A stretch of DNA of 39,798 bases from Elusimicrobiota bacterium (lineage in GTDB: Bacteria; Elusimicrobiota; Elusimicrobia; Elusimicrobiales; UBA9959): the NCBI GenBank assembly GCA_030651035.1, contig JAUSCK010000030.1, forward strand, positions 1 to 39,798. Direction: 5' to 3'. Positions 8,463 through 16,618 of this stretch are shown one piece after another. The notes below the pieces were generated by a model that saw only the letters and a program-made list of their open reading frames with translations, did not search any database and was not told where the DNA came from. The position numbers were made by a program, and so were the translations under genes. Each line of letters starts with the position of its first letter. The first letter of the stretch is position 1.

Positions 8463-9652
8463 ATCAGGAATCTATCACTTTGAAAGACAAGCCGGCGGCC
8501 GATGCGGGAAAAAGCGGCATTGAAATTCCCGAATCCGTTCGAATCCTGATAGTAGATGACGAGGCTCCGATGCGCGAACTATGCCGCCGGGCTCTTGCGG
8601 ACGCGGGCGTAACCGTAGAGACCGCGTCCGGCCCTGAAGAAGCGTTGGTCCTGCTGCGCAGCGACGCTTTTGATATCATTATCACAGACATGCAGATGAG
8701 CGACCCGCGCGCCGGAGCGAATCTGACCGAGGAGGTGCGCAGCCGCTGGCCCCAAACCGATATTCTCATCATGACCGGACAGCCCTCTTTGGAAACGGCT
8801 ATCTCTACTCTTAAAACCGGCGCCGCCGACTATCTCATCAAACCATTCTCTATGCCGCAGCTTCAAACCGTTGTAAGTAAGCTGCTGGGGATGCGCCGGT
8901 TCAGGCGCGAGCTGAAACACCAGAAGCTTCTTTACCAGAAGCTGGCCGAAGATTACGCGGTGCTTCAAAAACTCGAACGGCTCAAATCCGGCCTTATCGG
9001 GCGTGTAAGTCATGAACTGCGGACCCCGGTCACCATCGTCCGCTTGTCTGCGGAAGCTATTAAGGATGAAATCTCGCCTTCAGGGCTGCCTCTCTACACG
9101 ATACTGGATAGCGCTCTGGACCGGATGCAGGCCACTGTTGAGGACCTGTTGCTTTTCACCAAAACCCAGGATGAAGACTTTCAAATCACCAAAACGGCCG
9201 TAGACCTCGGGCCTAGCCTGGTACGGCTTCTTGCCGACTATCGGCCGCTTTGTGAGGAGCGAGAACTACAGGTTAAAATTAATTTAGAGGGCGAAAGACG
9301 GTCTCTGCTTGCGGATGCGGAACTTATGAAAGCGGCGTTCTCGCGGTTATTGCTGAACACCATCAACTTCAACCGCAAGGGCGGATCTATCAGCGTCCTG
9401 GTCCGATATGAACCGGAACAAATCGCCTTTATTTTCGCAGATACGGGGGAAGGTATTCCGCCGCAGGAGCAAAGCCTTATTTTTGACGGTCTTTATCAGG
9501 TCGGCGATTACATAACACGCAAGGTCGGGGGGTTGGGAGTCGGACTTGCCATCGTGCGCCGCATCGTAGAGGCGCACGGCGGGAGCGTCACTGTAAAAAG
9601 CGTTCCCGGAACCGGTAGTATATTTACCATTCTCCTTCCGCAAAAAGCGTGA
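8459..9652 (+). CDS. Receiver-HisKA-HATPase sensor kinase
   Basis: The 397-residue protein has an N-terminal receiver (about 28-145; Asp in DIIITDMQM, Lys in LIKPFSM), a short coiled linker, a HisKA domain with the H-box SHELRTPVTIV near residue 186, and an HATPase domain (FADTGEGIPP, GGLGVGLAIVRRIVEAHGG). Receiver-first kinases usually act as phosphorelay intermediates driven by another kinase. No membrane segment is present. The start codon overlaps the stop of the chimeric remnant by four bases. Insertion of GANLTEE after the acceptor loop makes the receiver slightly longer than normal. A partner cannot be assigned. Confidence 0.9.
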   Translation: MNQESITLKDKPAADAGKSGIEIPESVRILIVDDEAPMRELCRRALADAGVTVETASGPEEALVLLRSDAFDIIITDMQMSDPRAGANLTEEVRSRWPQTDILIMTGQPSLETAISTLKTGAADYLIKPFSMPQLQTVVSKLLGMRRFRRELKHQKLLYQKLAEDYAVLQKLERLKSGLIGRVSHELRTPVTIVRLSAEAIKDEISPSGLPLYTILDSALDRMQATVEDLLLFTKTQDEDFQITKTAVDLGPSLVRLLADYRPLCEERELQVKINLEGERRSLLADAELMKAAFSRLLLNTINFNRKGGSISVLVRYEPEQIAFIFADTGEGIPPQEQSLIFDGLYQVGDYITRKVGGLGVGLAIVRRIVEAHGGSVTVKSVPGTGSIFTILLPQKA

Positions 9653-9724
9653 ATCTGCCCACACTCTCGCCCATGGCGAACGCGCTCATAGACAGCGCGC
9701 TGCCGGCGGTATTGCTTGCGCCGG

Positions 9725-9845
9725 TCAGCTGTCTGGGTTATGGGCCTTTATAACATGCCTTGTCAGTTCATTGTCCTCAACCGGCAGTATTTTTATAATG
9801 CCTTCCGTTTTCTCATGAGGTTTTAAACAGCCTGTGCAATCCGCG
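9725..9845 (-). pseudogene. Possible remnant of a receiver-type gene
   Basis: Reading the minus strand just after the stop of the receiver gene at 9847, one frame gives IKILPVEDNELTRHVIKAH and then a stop. This resembles the first strand and helix of a CheY-like domain (ILxVEDN). There is no start codon or ribosome site. I treat it as a doubtful fossil. Confidence 0.2.
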
Positions 9846-9846
9846 C

Positions 9847-10194
9847 CTATGCCAAAGCCTTGGTCACTGCCGCCATAAAAACTTCGACTTTAAAAGGTTT
9901 CTCGAAATACACATCCGGGATCTGCTCCGGGGGAAGTATTGCAACCGAGCCTGACACGAGCAGGCTCTTGGCGCCTGCCTGTTTTCTCTCGAAAATATTT
10001 ATCAGGTCCGTGCCCAGCCCGTCCCCGAGCATCAGGTCCGTTATCAGCAGGTCGTAATTATTGGAATTTATAAGCCGCACGGCCTCGGCAAAGCTGGTAG
10101 TTTTTGAAATTAAATAACCTGTTCCGGTAAACAGGCGCGTATAGACGCCGAGCATGGTCGCATCGTCGTCGACCACAAGGATACTTCTAGGCAT
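9847..10194 (-). CDS. Stand-alone CheY-like receiver protein
   Basis: A 115-residue single receiver domain: acidic pair in ILVVDDDATM, phospho-acceptor Asp in LLITDLMLGDG, Ser in LLVSGS, and Lys in YFEKPFKVE. It ends right after the domain with no output. The start at 10194 is preferred because AAGGGGAAATAAA precedes it; the frame is open for 49 more codons upstream without conserved sequence. It is convergent with the kinase at 8459 and lies downstream of the minus-strand hybrid kinase, about 200 bases away. It could be a phosphorelay carrier for that kinase. Confidence 0.87.
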   Translation of the reverse strand: MPRSILVVDDDATMLGVYTRLFTGTGYLISKTTSFAEAVRLINSNNYDLLITDLMLGDGLGTDLINIFERKQAGAKSLLVSGSVAILPPEQIPDVYFEKPFKVEVFMAAVTKALA

Positions 10195-10398
10195 TTTATT
10201 TCCCCTTACCCCGCCAGATGCCCTCACCCGCTGCATAGCTCCCGGCTGCTTTATTAGTGTATCATAAGTTGCACATCCCTGACAGGGGCATACGGCCGCA
10301 TACGGCCCACATTGGCATGGGCCATAAAACCCACGAAGCATGTTAATTTTTATTGGTTGCGGCGCACAGTATGGCCACGGCGGCCCCTTACACGCGCT

Positions 10399-12471
10399 TC
10401 AGCCGCTTTTGAGGACCGTGGGGGGGGGGGGGGGGGCACACAAGGCCTCACGCGTCTTCCGGAGGAGCACGTCGAATGTGAAAGGTTTCTGAATAAAGTT
10501 TCTTTCCGAATCCAATAATCCTTTCTCAATAATGGTTTGGTCCGTGTAGCCCGACATAAAAATTACTTTTATTTCTGGGCGAATAGCTTTCAGGCGGCCG
10601 GCCAATTCAAGCCCATCCATTTTAGGCAACAGCATATCCGTCAGCAGGAGATTAATATGGTTTTTGTGCCGTTTACAGATAGCCAGAGCTTCCTCTGCAC
10701 TGGCGGCTTCAAGAACAGTGAAGCCATTCTGCACCAGGGCGCGCCGGACCGGAGTCCGGACCGAGATATCATCATCTACCACAAGAACGGTACCGTCCCC
10801 AGTAAACGATTTTTTAATAACCACAGGCTGTTCATCTATTTCCGCTTCACCTATAATCTGCGATAAATAGACTTTAAAAACCGCACCATTCCCTTCTTCG
10901 CTATAAACAAGTATATGACCGCCGCTTTGTTTGACAATTCCATGGACAGTGGAAAGACCCAGGCCTGTTCCTTTGTCGTGCGGCTTTGTTGTAAAGAATG
11001 GCTCGAAGATGTGGGATTGGGTTTCCGCGCTCATGCCGCAGCCCGTGTCGGTGACCGCCAGCATTACATAATTGCCCGGCTCAATGGTACCGTTACGGTG
11101 GATACTTGCTTTATCCATAAGGACGATGGAGGATTCAATAGTGATCTTGCCGCCTTTCGGCATGGCGTCGCGCGCGTTAACACAGAGATTTAAAAGCACC
11201 TGTTCAAGATATCCCGGGTCCGCTTTTACAAGCGCGGGCATTGTGCAGGTAACGGCTGTCAGCTTAATATTTTCGCCGATGAGGCGTTTAAGCATTGATT
11301 GGACTCCCAGAATGATCAGATTTATATCCAGCACTTTCGGCTGAAGGATCTGCTTACGGCTGAAGGCCAGGAGCTGGCGTGTTAACGCGGCGGCACGCAA
11401 TCCCGCCTTACTTATTTCTTCCGCATCCAGGCGCCTGGGATCAGTCTTGTCCAGACTTTTTAGCAAGAATTCGCTATAAGCCAGGATCGCAGCTAATATG
11501 TTGTTAAAATCATGCGCGATCCCCCCGGCCAACCTTCCGGCCGTCTCCATCTTTTGCGATTGGCGGAACTGTTCTTCGAGTATTAACTTTTCCTGTCCCG
11601 CAGCCCTGGCGGCGGTTTTGTCCTCTACCAGGCAGAGATGGCGCGGATTGCTTTTATCTCCGATCTTCAGCGGGGCGATCGTCATATTAACCCAGACAAC
11701 TGTGCCGTCGGGTTTGAGGTAGCGTTTTTCCATCTGGAATCCGTGCTGCTTACCGGTATTCAAGAGCGCCATATTATCCAAGTCTTTTTGAACATCGTCG
11801 GGATGAGTTATGCTCATCCAATCAATATCCAGCATTTGCTCCATGGTGCGCCCCACGATAGAGGCAAACATGCGATTCACTTCATAAATATGTCCGGTCA
11901 GGGAATCGATTAAAGCGATACCCATGGGCGCTTCGGTAAATATGGTCCTGAACAGTTCTTCGCTCTTCTTTGACGATTCCAGCGCCTTCTCGCGGGCGGC
12001 AAGTTCATCCGCAAGTTCGCGGGTGCGCTGCGCTACCATGACCCCCAGCAGCTCATGTTCGTCCCGCTGTAAAATATTAGCGGCTTTAATCTTTAACATG
12101 GCACGTAGTTGGACAGCTAATTCCCATAATTCCAGGGGTTTTAAGATAAACGCTTCAGCGCCGGCCTCAAACGCTTTTGCGCATATTTCCTGGTCGGGTT
12201 TGAGGGCGGTTAGAAAGACTATCGGAATATGTTTAAGGCGCGTGTCTGCCTTAAGCCGCCTGCATACTTCAAACCCATCCATTTCCGGCATGACTATATC
12301 GAGCAGGATTATATCCGGATCTTCAGCCAACGCTAGTTCTATGCCCTTAGGGCCGTTGGTGGCGGAGAAAAAACAGGCTCCAGGAAAGGCATGCGCCACG
12401 GCGGAGTTTAAAGCTGCCAAATTATCTTCCCCGTCATCGATCGCCAATATCTTTAATTTAGCAGTATTCAT
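10399..12471 (-). CDS. Hybrid histidine kinase: receiver-PAS-HisKA-HATPase-receiver
   Basis: The 690-residue protein has a first receiver (about 5-125; Asp58 in IILLDIVMPEMDG), a coiled linker, a PAS domain (about 170-290; EAPMGIALIDS to YLKPDGTVVWVN), HisKA with GGIAHDFNN, an HATPase domain (NLCVNARDAM, DTGCGM, GTGLGLSTVHG), and a second receiver (Asp in LLLTDMLLPKMDG, Lys in IQKPFTF). It lacks membrane segments. The last residues include a proline run encoded by a 17-base poly-C tract (poly-G on the plus strand at 10420-10436), where slippage would change only the extreme C-terminus. Copy J of the ten-copy element lies on the minus strand about 136 bases upstream of the ATG. Confidence 0.92.
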   Translation of the reverse strand: MNTAKLKILAIDDGEDNLAALNSAVAHAFPGACFFSATNGPKGIELALAEDPDIILLDIVMPEMDGFEVCRRLKADTRLKHIPIVFLTALKPDQEICAKAFEAGAEAFILKPLELWELAVQLRAMLKIKAANILQRDEHELLGVMVAQRTRELADELAAREKALESSKKSEELFRTIFTEAPMGIALIDSLTGHIYEVNRMFASIVGRTMEQMLDIDWMSITHPDDVQKDLDNMALLNTGKQHGFQMEKRYLKPDGTVVWVNMTIAPLKIGDKSNPRHLCLVEDKTAARAAGQEKLILEEQFRQSQKMETAGRLAGGIAHDFNNILAAILAYSEFLLKSLDKTDPRRLDAEEISKAGLRAAALTRQLLAFSRKQILQPKVLDINLIILGVQSMLKRLIGENIKLTAVTCTMPALVKADPGYLEQVLLNLCVNARDAMPKGGKITIESSIVLMDKASIHRNGTIEPGNYVMLAVTDTGCGMSAETQSHIFEPFFTTKPHDKGTGLGLSTVHGIVKQSGGHILVYSEEGNGAVFKVYLSQIIGEAEIDEQPVVIKKSFTGDGTVLVVDDDISVRTPVRRALVQNGFTVLEAASAEEALAICKRHKNHINLLLTDMLLPKMDGLELAGRLKAIRPEIKVIFMSGYTDQTIIEKGLLDSERNFIQKPFTFDVLLRKTREALCAPPPPPTVLKSG
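10420..10436. repeat. 17-base poly-G/poly-C homopolymer inside a kinase gene
   Basis: Seventeen consecutive G on the plus strand lie within the final codons of the minus-strand hybrid kinase. Tracts of this length are prone to slippage in replication and in sequencing. A length change would shift the frame only after the receiver domain ends. Confidence 0.85.
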
Positions 12472-12601
12472 TTTTTATCACCCCGTTAATAGGTTTTACC
12501 AGTTTATAAAGTCCCCTCACGCCGCGCGAAGGCGCATATAATAATGCATATAAACGGATATTGTCCGCTTTTTATAATCTTACCTGGTTTAGACTACCCT
12601 C

Positions 12602-12650
12602 ATTTACACAATACTCTGTCTGAGTCTTTGGCGCAATCAGGAGTTATACG
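12602..12650 (-). promoter_or_regulatory. Ten-copy promoter-like element, copy J (minus strand)
   Basis: On the minus strand GTATAACTCCTGATTG begins at 12649, CCAAAG follows, then GAGTAT and a TATTGT hexamer at 12613-12608. Box-to-hexamer spacing equals copies B, E and H. It faces the hybrid kinase at 12471 and lies back to back with copy D. The 416-base gap 12472-12887 holds these two elements and nothing else I recognise. Confidence 0.6.
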
Positions 12651-12732
12651 CGCGGTTGTGCGTAGTATTCACGGCTGACTCTATGGAATGCGGCAGGGTT
12701 GGGGAAGCGGGAATCTTACGCATAACCCACAC

Positions 12733-12779
12733 GTATAACTCCGAATAACTTCCCAAGGCGCGTAAAGGGTATGGTGTAT
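12733..12779 (+). promoter_or_regulatory. Ten-copy promoter-like element, copy D
   Basis: GTATAACTCCGAATAA at 12733-12748, CAAGGCGCG at 12754-12762, GGGTAT at 12767-12772 and a TATGGT hexamer at 12770-12775. It precedes the second YtxH-like gene by about 112 bases and is divergent from copy J. Confidence 0.68.
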
Positions 12780-12887
12780 ACATGATTCTGGGGCAAGTCC
12801 TGCAGCCGGGGAAGTAAATCAATGGCAATATAATTGGCATTGGTCAGCGTGCTCTCGGCCGGGATAATTTCGTGGAAGGAGAATAAA

Positions 12888-13250
12888 ATGACAAAAACAG
12901 AACAGATTATAGGGGCAAGTATGGGAGTGGCCGCTGTCGCCGCGCTGGGGGCTTATTTCCTGTACGGGAAAAATGGCGACCGGAACCGCAGGAAAATAGC
13001 CGGCTGGATGCTCAAACTGAAGGGTGAAGTCCTGGAAAAAGTTGAAGAGATAAAGGACCTCAATGAGCAGGAATACTACAAGATAGTCGACGAAGTCTCA
13101 GCACGCTACGCGAAGCTGGAAAAAGTAGGGGCTGAGGAAGTGAAGCATTTGGCGGCCGAGCTTAAGAGCGCGTGGAATCATTTAACCAAGCAGCTTGAGA
13201 ATCAGGAGTCTGCCGATAGCTGTAACTGCAGTTGTCATAAGGTTAAGTAG
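12888..13250 (+). CDS. Small YtxH-like membrane-anchored helical protein (paralogue 2)
   Basis: A 120-residue paralogue of the product at 3166: the same MTKT start, a hydrophobic N-terminal segment ending YFLYG, a basic patch, and a long charged helix with EYYKIVDEVSARYAKLE. It differs in a C-terminal extension ending with three closely spaced cysteines and histidine (CNCSCHKVK), which could bind metal or be redox active. ATG 12888 follows GAAGGAGAATAAA; the frame is open further upstream without homology. It is under copy D of the ten-copy element. Function is unknown; envelope stress is inferred from context. Confidence 0.75.
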   Translation: MTKTEQIIGASMGVAAVAALGAYFLYGKNGDRNRRKIAGWMLKLKGEVLEKVEEIKDLNEQEYYKIVDEVSARYAKLEKVGAEEVKHLAAELKSAWNHLTKQLENQESADSCNCSCHKVK

Positions 13251-13368
13251 TGCGAGTTGGTATAACTCAGCGCCTAAAGGCGAAAGCGCTTAATTACCAT
13301 TGCCGGCTGGCAGGATTCTATCGCGGCCGGCAGTGATAATTTGCAGCAGGCGGCCCAGAGGAGAAAAT

Positions 13369-14019
13369 ATGTGTTTTTCCGCAGGTGCGAGTTTTACGGC
13401 GGGCGTGGTGCTTACGGCTGTCGGCGCGGCTACGCTTAAGAAAGTTAAGAAGCCCTCGCAAGTCGTGTTCGCCAGTATTACGCTATTCTTTGCTATACAG
13501 CAATTCACTGAAGGCGTTTTATGGCTGACTCTGACGCACCCGGGATATTTCAGGCTGCAAACAATAACCACCCAGATATTCATTATTATGGCTCAGGTTA
13601 TCTGGCCCGCGATGATACCGGTTTCTGTTTTACTGCTGGAGGAGAACAGAACACGTAAAAAGATACTGGCCGCGCTGTTCCTTGCAGGTCTGTACGTCGC
13701 GCTGTCTAATCTGTACGGCCTGGCTCTTTACCCTGTGCATGCGGACATCAGCAACAGGCACCTTGTCTATCAGAACGATCTGCACGCCGGGTCCGACAAA
13801 GTCGGACTGGCGCTGTATTTCGCGGTGACCGTGATCCCCCTTTTGGTTTCCGGCATCAGAAGGATGTATGTTCTGGGCATTATAATGGGTTTATCGTTTA
13901 TGGTCTCCGCCGTGTTTTATATGAAATGCCTGACTTCCGTGTGGTGCTTCTTCGCGGCGGTGATAAGCTTTGTGATTTATTTCATTGTAAGGGATTTAAG
14001 CGGGAAACATCCTGCTTAA
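13369..14019 (+). CDS. DUF6629-like multi-pass membrane protein
   Basis: The 216-residue product starts MCFSAGASFTAGVVLTAVG, matching the hallmark N-terminus of DUF6629 membrane proteins as I know them. About six or seven hydrophobic segments run to the end, with a conserved-looking loop around SNRHLVYQND. Function is not known for the family. The ATG at 13369 is chosen for GAGGAGAAAAT before it. A partial relative of the ten-copy upstream box (GTATAACTCAG at 13260) lies about 110 bases upstream, but its downstream half does not fit. The nitroreductase gene follows after 25 bases, so the two are probably cotranscribed. Confidence 0.7.
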   Translation: MCFSAGASFTAGVVLTAVGAATLKKVKKPSQVVFASITLFFAIQQFTEGVLWLTLTHPGYFRLQTITTQIFIIMAQVIWPAMIPVSVLLLEENRTRKKILAALFLAGLYVALSNLYGLALYPVHADISNRHLVYQNDLHAGSDKVGLALYFAVTVIPLLVSGIRRMYVLGIIMGLSFMVSAVFYMKCLTSVWCFFAAVISFVIYFIVRDLSGKHPA

Positions 14020-14044
14020 TGAAGCCGGAAAAAGGGAGGCAGAA

Positions 14045-14551
14045 ATGCTTAGGGTTATAAACAGCAGGCAGAGCGTGAGGGCCTGGACGGAAAAGAAAGT
14101 CGCGGTTTCAATAATTAGAAGAATACTTGAAGCAGGCATGAATGCGCCTTCGGCCGGGAATGAGCAGGCGTGGCAGTTCGTAGTGGTAACAGAAAAAGAA
14201 CTGCTTGAAAGAATAGCGGCGGTGCACCCCGGAGGCGATTATGTGGGAAAAGCCCCTTGCGCTATTTTGGTTTGCGGCGATACAAGGCTTGAAGAATACA
14301 AGGGCATGTGGGTCGAGGACTGCTCTGCGGCCATAGAGAACATGCTGCTCGCCATGCACGCGCTGAAACTTGGCGGCGTCTGGACAGGGATCTATCCGCA
14401 GGCGGACCGCATAAAGAGCTTTACCAGCCTGTTAAAGCTGCCCAAAAGCGTGGTGCCGCTGGCGCTGGTGCCTTTCGGTTATCCGGCCGAGCCGCTTAAG
14501 AAACGCCCCAGCCGCTACAAAAAAACGCGTGTTCATTTTAACTCCTGGTAA
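14045..14551 (+). CDS. Nitroreductase-family flavoprotein
   Basis: A 168-residue member of the FMN-dependent nitroreductase superfamily, reducing nitro, quinone or flavin substrates with NAD(P)H. Visible family features are the N-terminal SRQSVRAWTEKKV, the FMN-phosphate region APSAGNEQAWQFVVV, the middle AAIENMLLAMHALKLGGVWTG, and the end PFGYPAEPLKKRPSRY. It is short but within the family's lower range. GGGAGGCAGAA precedes the ATG. Its last 53 codons are duplicated in a degraded fragment at 17637-17796. The actual substrate cannot be told from sequence. Confidence 0.88.
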   Translation: MLRVINSRQSVRAWTEKKVAVSIIRRILEAGMNAPSAGNEQAWQFVVVTEKELLERIAAVHPGGDYVGKAPCAILVCGDTRLEEYKGMWVEDCSAAIENMLLAMHALKLGGVWTGIYPQADRIKSFTSLLKLPKSVVPLALVPFGYPAEPLKKRPSRYKKTRVHFNSW

Positions 14552-14825
14552 GATTAAACATTTCGCTGTTGCTGCACAGGCATTATAGCCCGAACCATGT
14601 AATTCCGTTTACCTGGAATTGTGGCCTGGCTGGAGGCGTTAAAACCTCCCGATATCGGCGTGGCCGAAGTGCGCGGCGGCGAACATCCCTACATGGCTTC
14701 GTATAAGCCCCGATTTCGCAGATTACCCCAGAGCCCCAAGCGGGAGAATTAGACGGGCTGCCCTGCTCCGGCAAGATCAGTATCGGGCCATAGGTGATCT
14801 TTTCGCAGGATGAATAATAAACCTT
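14552..14825. other. Gap with apparent coding debris before malQ
   Basis: The plus strand from about 14619 reads VAWLEALKPPDIGVAEVRGG and onward for about 42 codons to a stop, and a second frame continues ELDGLPCSGKISIGP to a stop at about 14787. This looks like a frameshifted remnant, but I do not recognise the family. No promoter of the ten-copy type is present here. Confidence 0.3.
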
Positions 14826-16481
14826 ATGGATCAACGAACCTCCGGAGTACTTCTCCATCCGACCTCCCTTTTCAACCGCTATCCCATAGGCGATCTGGGA
14901 CCCGCGGCAACCGCCTTTGCGGATTTTCTGGGTAAGAGCGGACAGAGTTGGTGGCAGATGCTTCCCATCGGCCCGGCAGAGGGAGAAAATTCGCCTTACC
15001 AGTCACTTTCCGCCTTCGCGGGTAATCCTATCCTGGTGAGTCACGAGCGGCTGGTGGAGCAGGGGCTTCTTGACCTCCGGGAGGCCGGGCTTCCCTGTCC
15101 GGGAGGCGCGGAAAAAGCGGACTATCCCGCGGCGGCACGCCTGAAACTGCTCTGGTTAAAAAAAGCTTTTGAGCACTTCAAGAAAAACAACCGCGCCGGC
15201 AGCCGATCAGGGCTTGACGCATTTGCCTCCGCGGAGGCTTTCTGGCTTGATGATTATTCATTGTTCTCCGCTATCCGTGAAAAAGAGGGCACCGCTGATT
15301 GGACACGGTGGAACCGTGAGCTACGGACGCGCCAGCCGGATGCCGTAGTTCGCGCTCAGAAATATTTTTCCGATGAGATACGCTACCATCAGTTCGTCCA
15401 GTGGCAGTTCTCGGTGCAGTGGAAAGAGTTAAGGGCTTACTGCGCGTCCAAAGGAATCCGCCTGATCGGCGATATCCCGCTGTTCGTATCGCACCAAAGC
15501 GCCGATGTCTGGGCTCATCCCGGGCTTTTCAAACTTGATGCCGCCGGAAAGCCCGTGGTGGTGGCGGGGGTCCCTCCCGATTACTTTTCCAAAACAGGAC
15601 AGGTGTGGGGCGTCCCCGTTTACCGCTGGGAAGCGCATCAAGAGCAGAATTACAATTGGTGGATACAACGCCTGCGGACGGCTTTTAGCCGGTTCGATGT
15701 CAATCGCCTGGATCATTTTATCGGCTTTGTCCGCACCTATGAAGTGTCCTCGCAAGCCGGGACGGCTATGAACGGTCAGTATCAGCCTGGCGGCGGCGCT
15801 CCGTTTTTTGAAGCCGTTCATAAAGACCTTGGGGTATTGCCCCTGATAGCGGATAACCTCGGCGCCACAACCCCCGAAGTTGCAGCGTTAATGGAACAAT
15901 TCCGGATCCCGGGCACACGGGTGCTCCAATTCGAATTCGACTCTGCTTTCGGGCACGCTCCGGTTTTGCCGGAACAGCATCAGGCGGGATCGGTGATCTA
16001 TACCGGAACCCATGACAACGACACGACGGCGGGCTGGTATAGCAAGTTGCCGGCTATGCAGCGCGAAGCCCTGCAAAGACAGCTGGGAGTAAATGACCAT
16101 GAAGTTATCCGGGCCATTATCCGTGAGGCGCTGGCATCGCAGGCCGGCACAGCTATTATTCCCGCACAGGACCTGCTGGAACTCGGGTCGGAAGCGAGGA
16201 TGAATTTCCCCGGTATCGCGAAAGGGAACTGGGAATGGCGCCTGAAGGAAGGCGCGTTGACCCCGGAGCTGGCGCACAGACTGAGAAACGCAACTATTAC
16301 GTATGGCCGTATGGAGAGCGGCAACCTACTCAGAACTTCACGGCCCCGGGAAGCTGCTCCGACGGCGCAGATAGCGGAGCGGGCTTATGAGCTGTACGAG
16401 AGAGGCGGCCGCCGTAGCGGCCAGGCAGTTCAAGACTGGCTCCGCGCGGAGCAGGAAATAGAAACGGCGGCGAAACAATGA
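14826..16481 (+). CDS. malQ: 4-alpha-glucanotransferase (GH77) with C-terminal DUF2934 module
   Basis: This disproportionating enzyme transfers alpha-1,4-glucan segments in maltodextrin or glycogen metabolism, in the cytoplasm. GH77 hallmarks are GVLLHPTSL, SWWQMLPIGP, SPYQSLSAFAGNP and GTHDNDTTAGWY. Catalytic positions align in number with Thermus aquaticus amylomaltase (D293, E340, D395): Asp296 in NRLDHF is the nucleophile and Asp397 in THDND the third carboxylate. At the acid/base position the protein has Asp343 (IADNLG) instead of the usual Glu of IAEDLG, which could lower or change activity. The last about 45 residues (QIAERAYELYERGG, then DWLRAEQEI) form a DUF2934 module, an unusual fusion. 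A weak AGGA precedes the ATG. Confidence 0.93.
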   Translation: MDQRTSGVLLHPTSLFNRYPIGDLGPAATAFADFLGKSGQSWWQMLPIGPAEGENSPYQSLSAFAGNPILVSHERLVEQGLLDLREAGLPCPGGAEKADYPAAARLKLLWLKKAFEHFKKNNRAGSRSGLDAFASAEAFWLDDYSLFSAIREKEGTADWTRWNRELRTRQPDAVVRAQKYFSDEIRYHQFVQWQFSVQWKELRAYCASKGIRLIGDIPLFVSHQSADVWAHPGLFKLDAAGKPVVVAGVPPDYFSKTGQVWGVPVYRWEAHQEQNYNWWIQRLRTAFSRFDVNRLDHFIGFVRTYEVSSQAGTAMNGQYQPGGGAPFFEAVHKDLGVLPLIADNLGATTPEVAALMEQFRIPGTRVLQFEFDSAFGHAPVLPEQHQAGSVIYTGTHDNDTTAGWYSKLPAMQREALQRQLGVNDHEVIRAIIREALASQAGTAIIPAQDLLELGSEARMNFPGIAKGNWEWRLKEGALTPELAHRLRNATITYGRMESGNLLRTSRPREAAPTAQIAERAYELYERGGRRSGQAVQDWLRAEQEIETAAKQ

Positions 16482-16538
16482 TAAAGGCCCGGAATCGGGC
16501 TAACTTTCCTATACACGAAAAACTACTTATAGCCGCAG

Positions 16539-16585
16539 GTATAATTCCGAATAGCCATAAAGGCGCGGTAAAAGTATCGTATATA
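16539..16585 (+). promoter_or_regulatory. Ten-copy promoter-like element, copy E
   Basis: GTATAATTCCGAATAG at 16539-16554, AAAGGCGCGG at 16559-16568, AAGTAT and a TATCGT hexamer at 16575-16580, then an alternating TA run. It sits 38 bases before the pgk remnant, so an intact promoter faces a broken gene. Confidence 0.68.
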
Positions 16586-16618
16586 TATGGGCGCAGTTAC
16601 GAATAAATAAGGAATATT

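Noticed and set aside
9661-9751. Small plus-strand frame starting at about 9673 after the receiver-kinase
   Set aside because: Twenty-six codons, no ribosome site, no recognisable sequence.
13260-13300. Possible eleventh element before the DUF6629 gene
   Set aside because: GTATAACTCAG matches the first box but the second half-site and downstream hexamer are missing or displaced by several bases.
16485-16508. Hairpin after malQ (GCCCGGAATCGGGC)
   Set aside because: Only a five-base stem and no T run, so not a convincing terminator.
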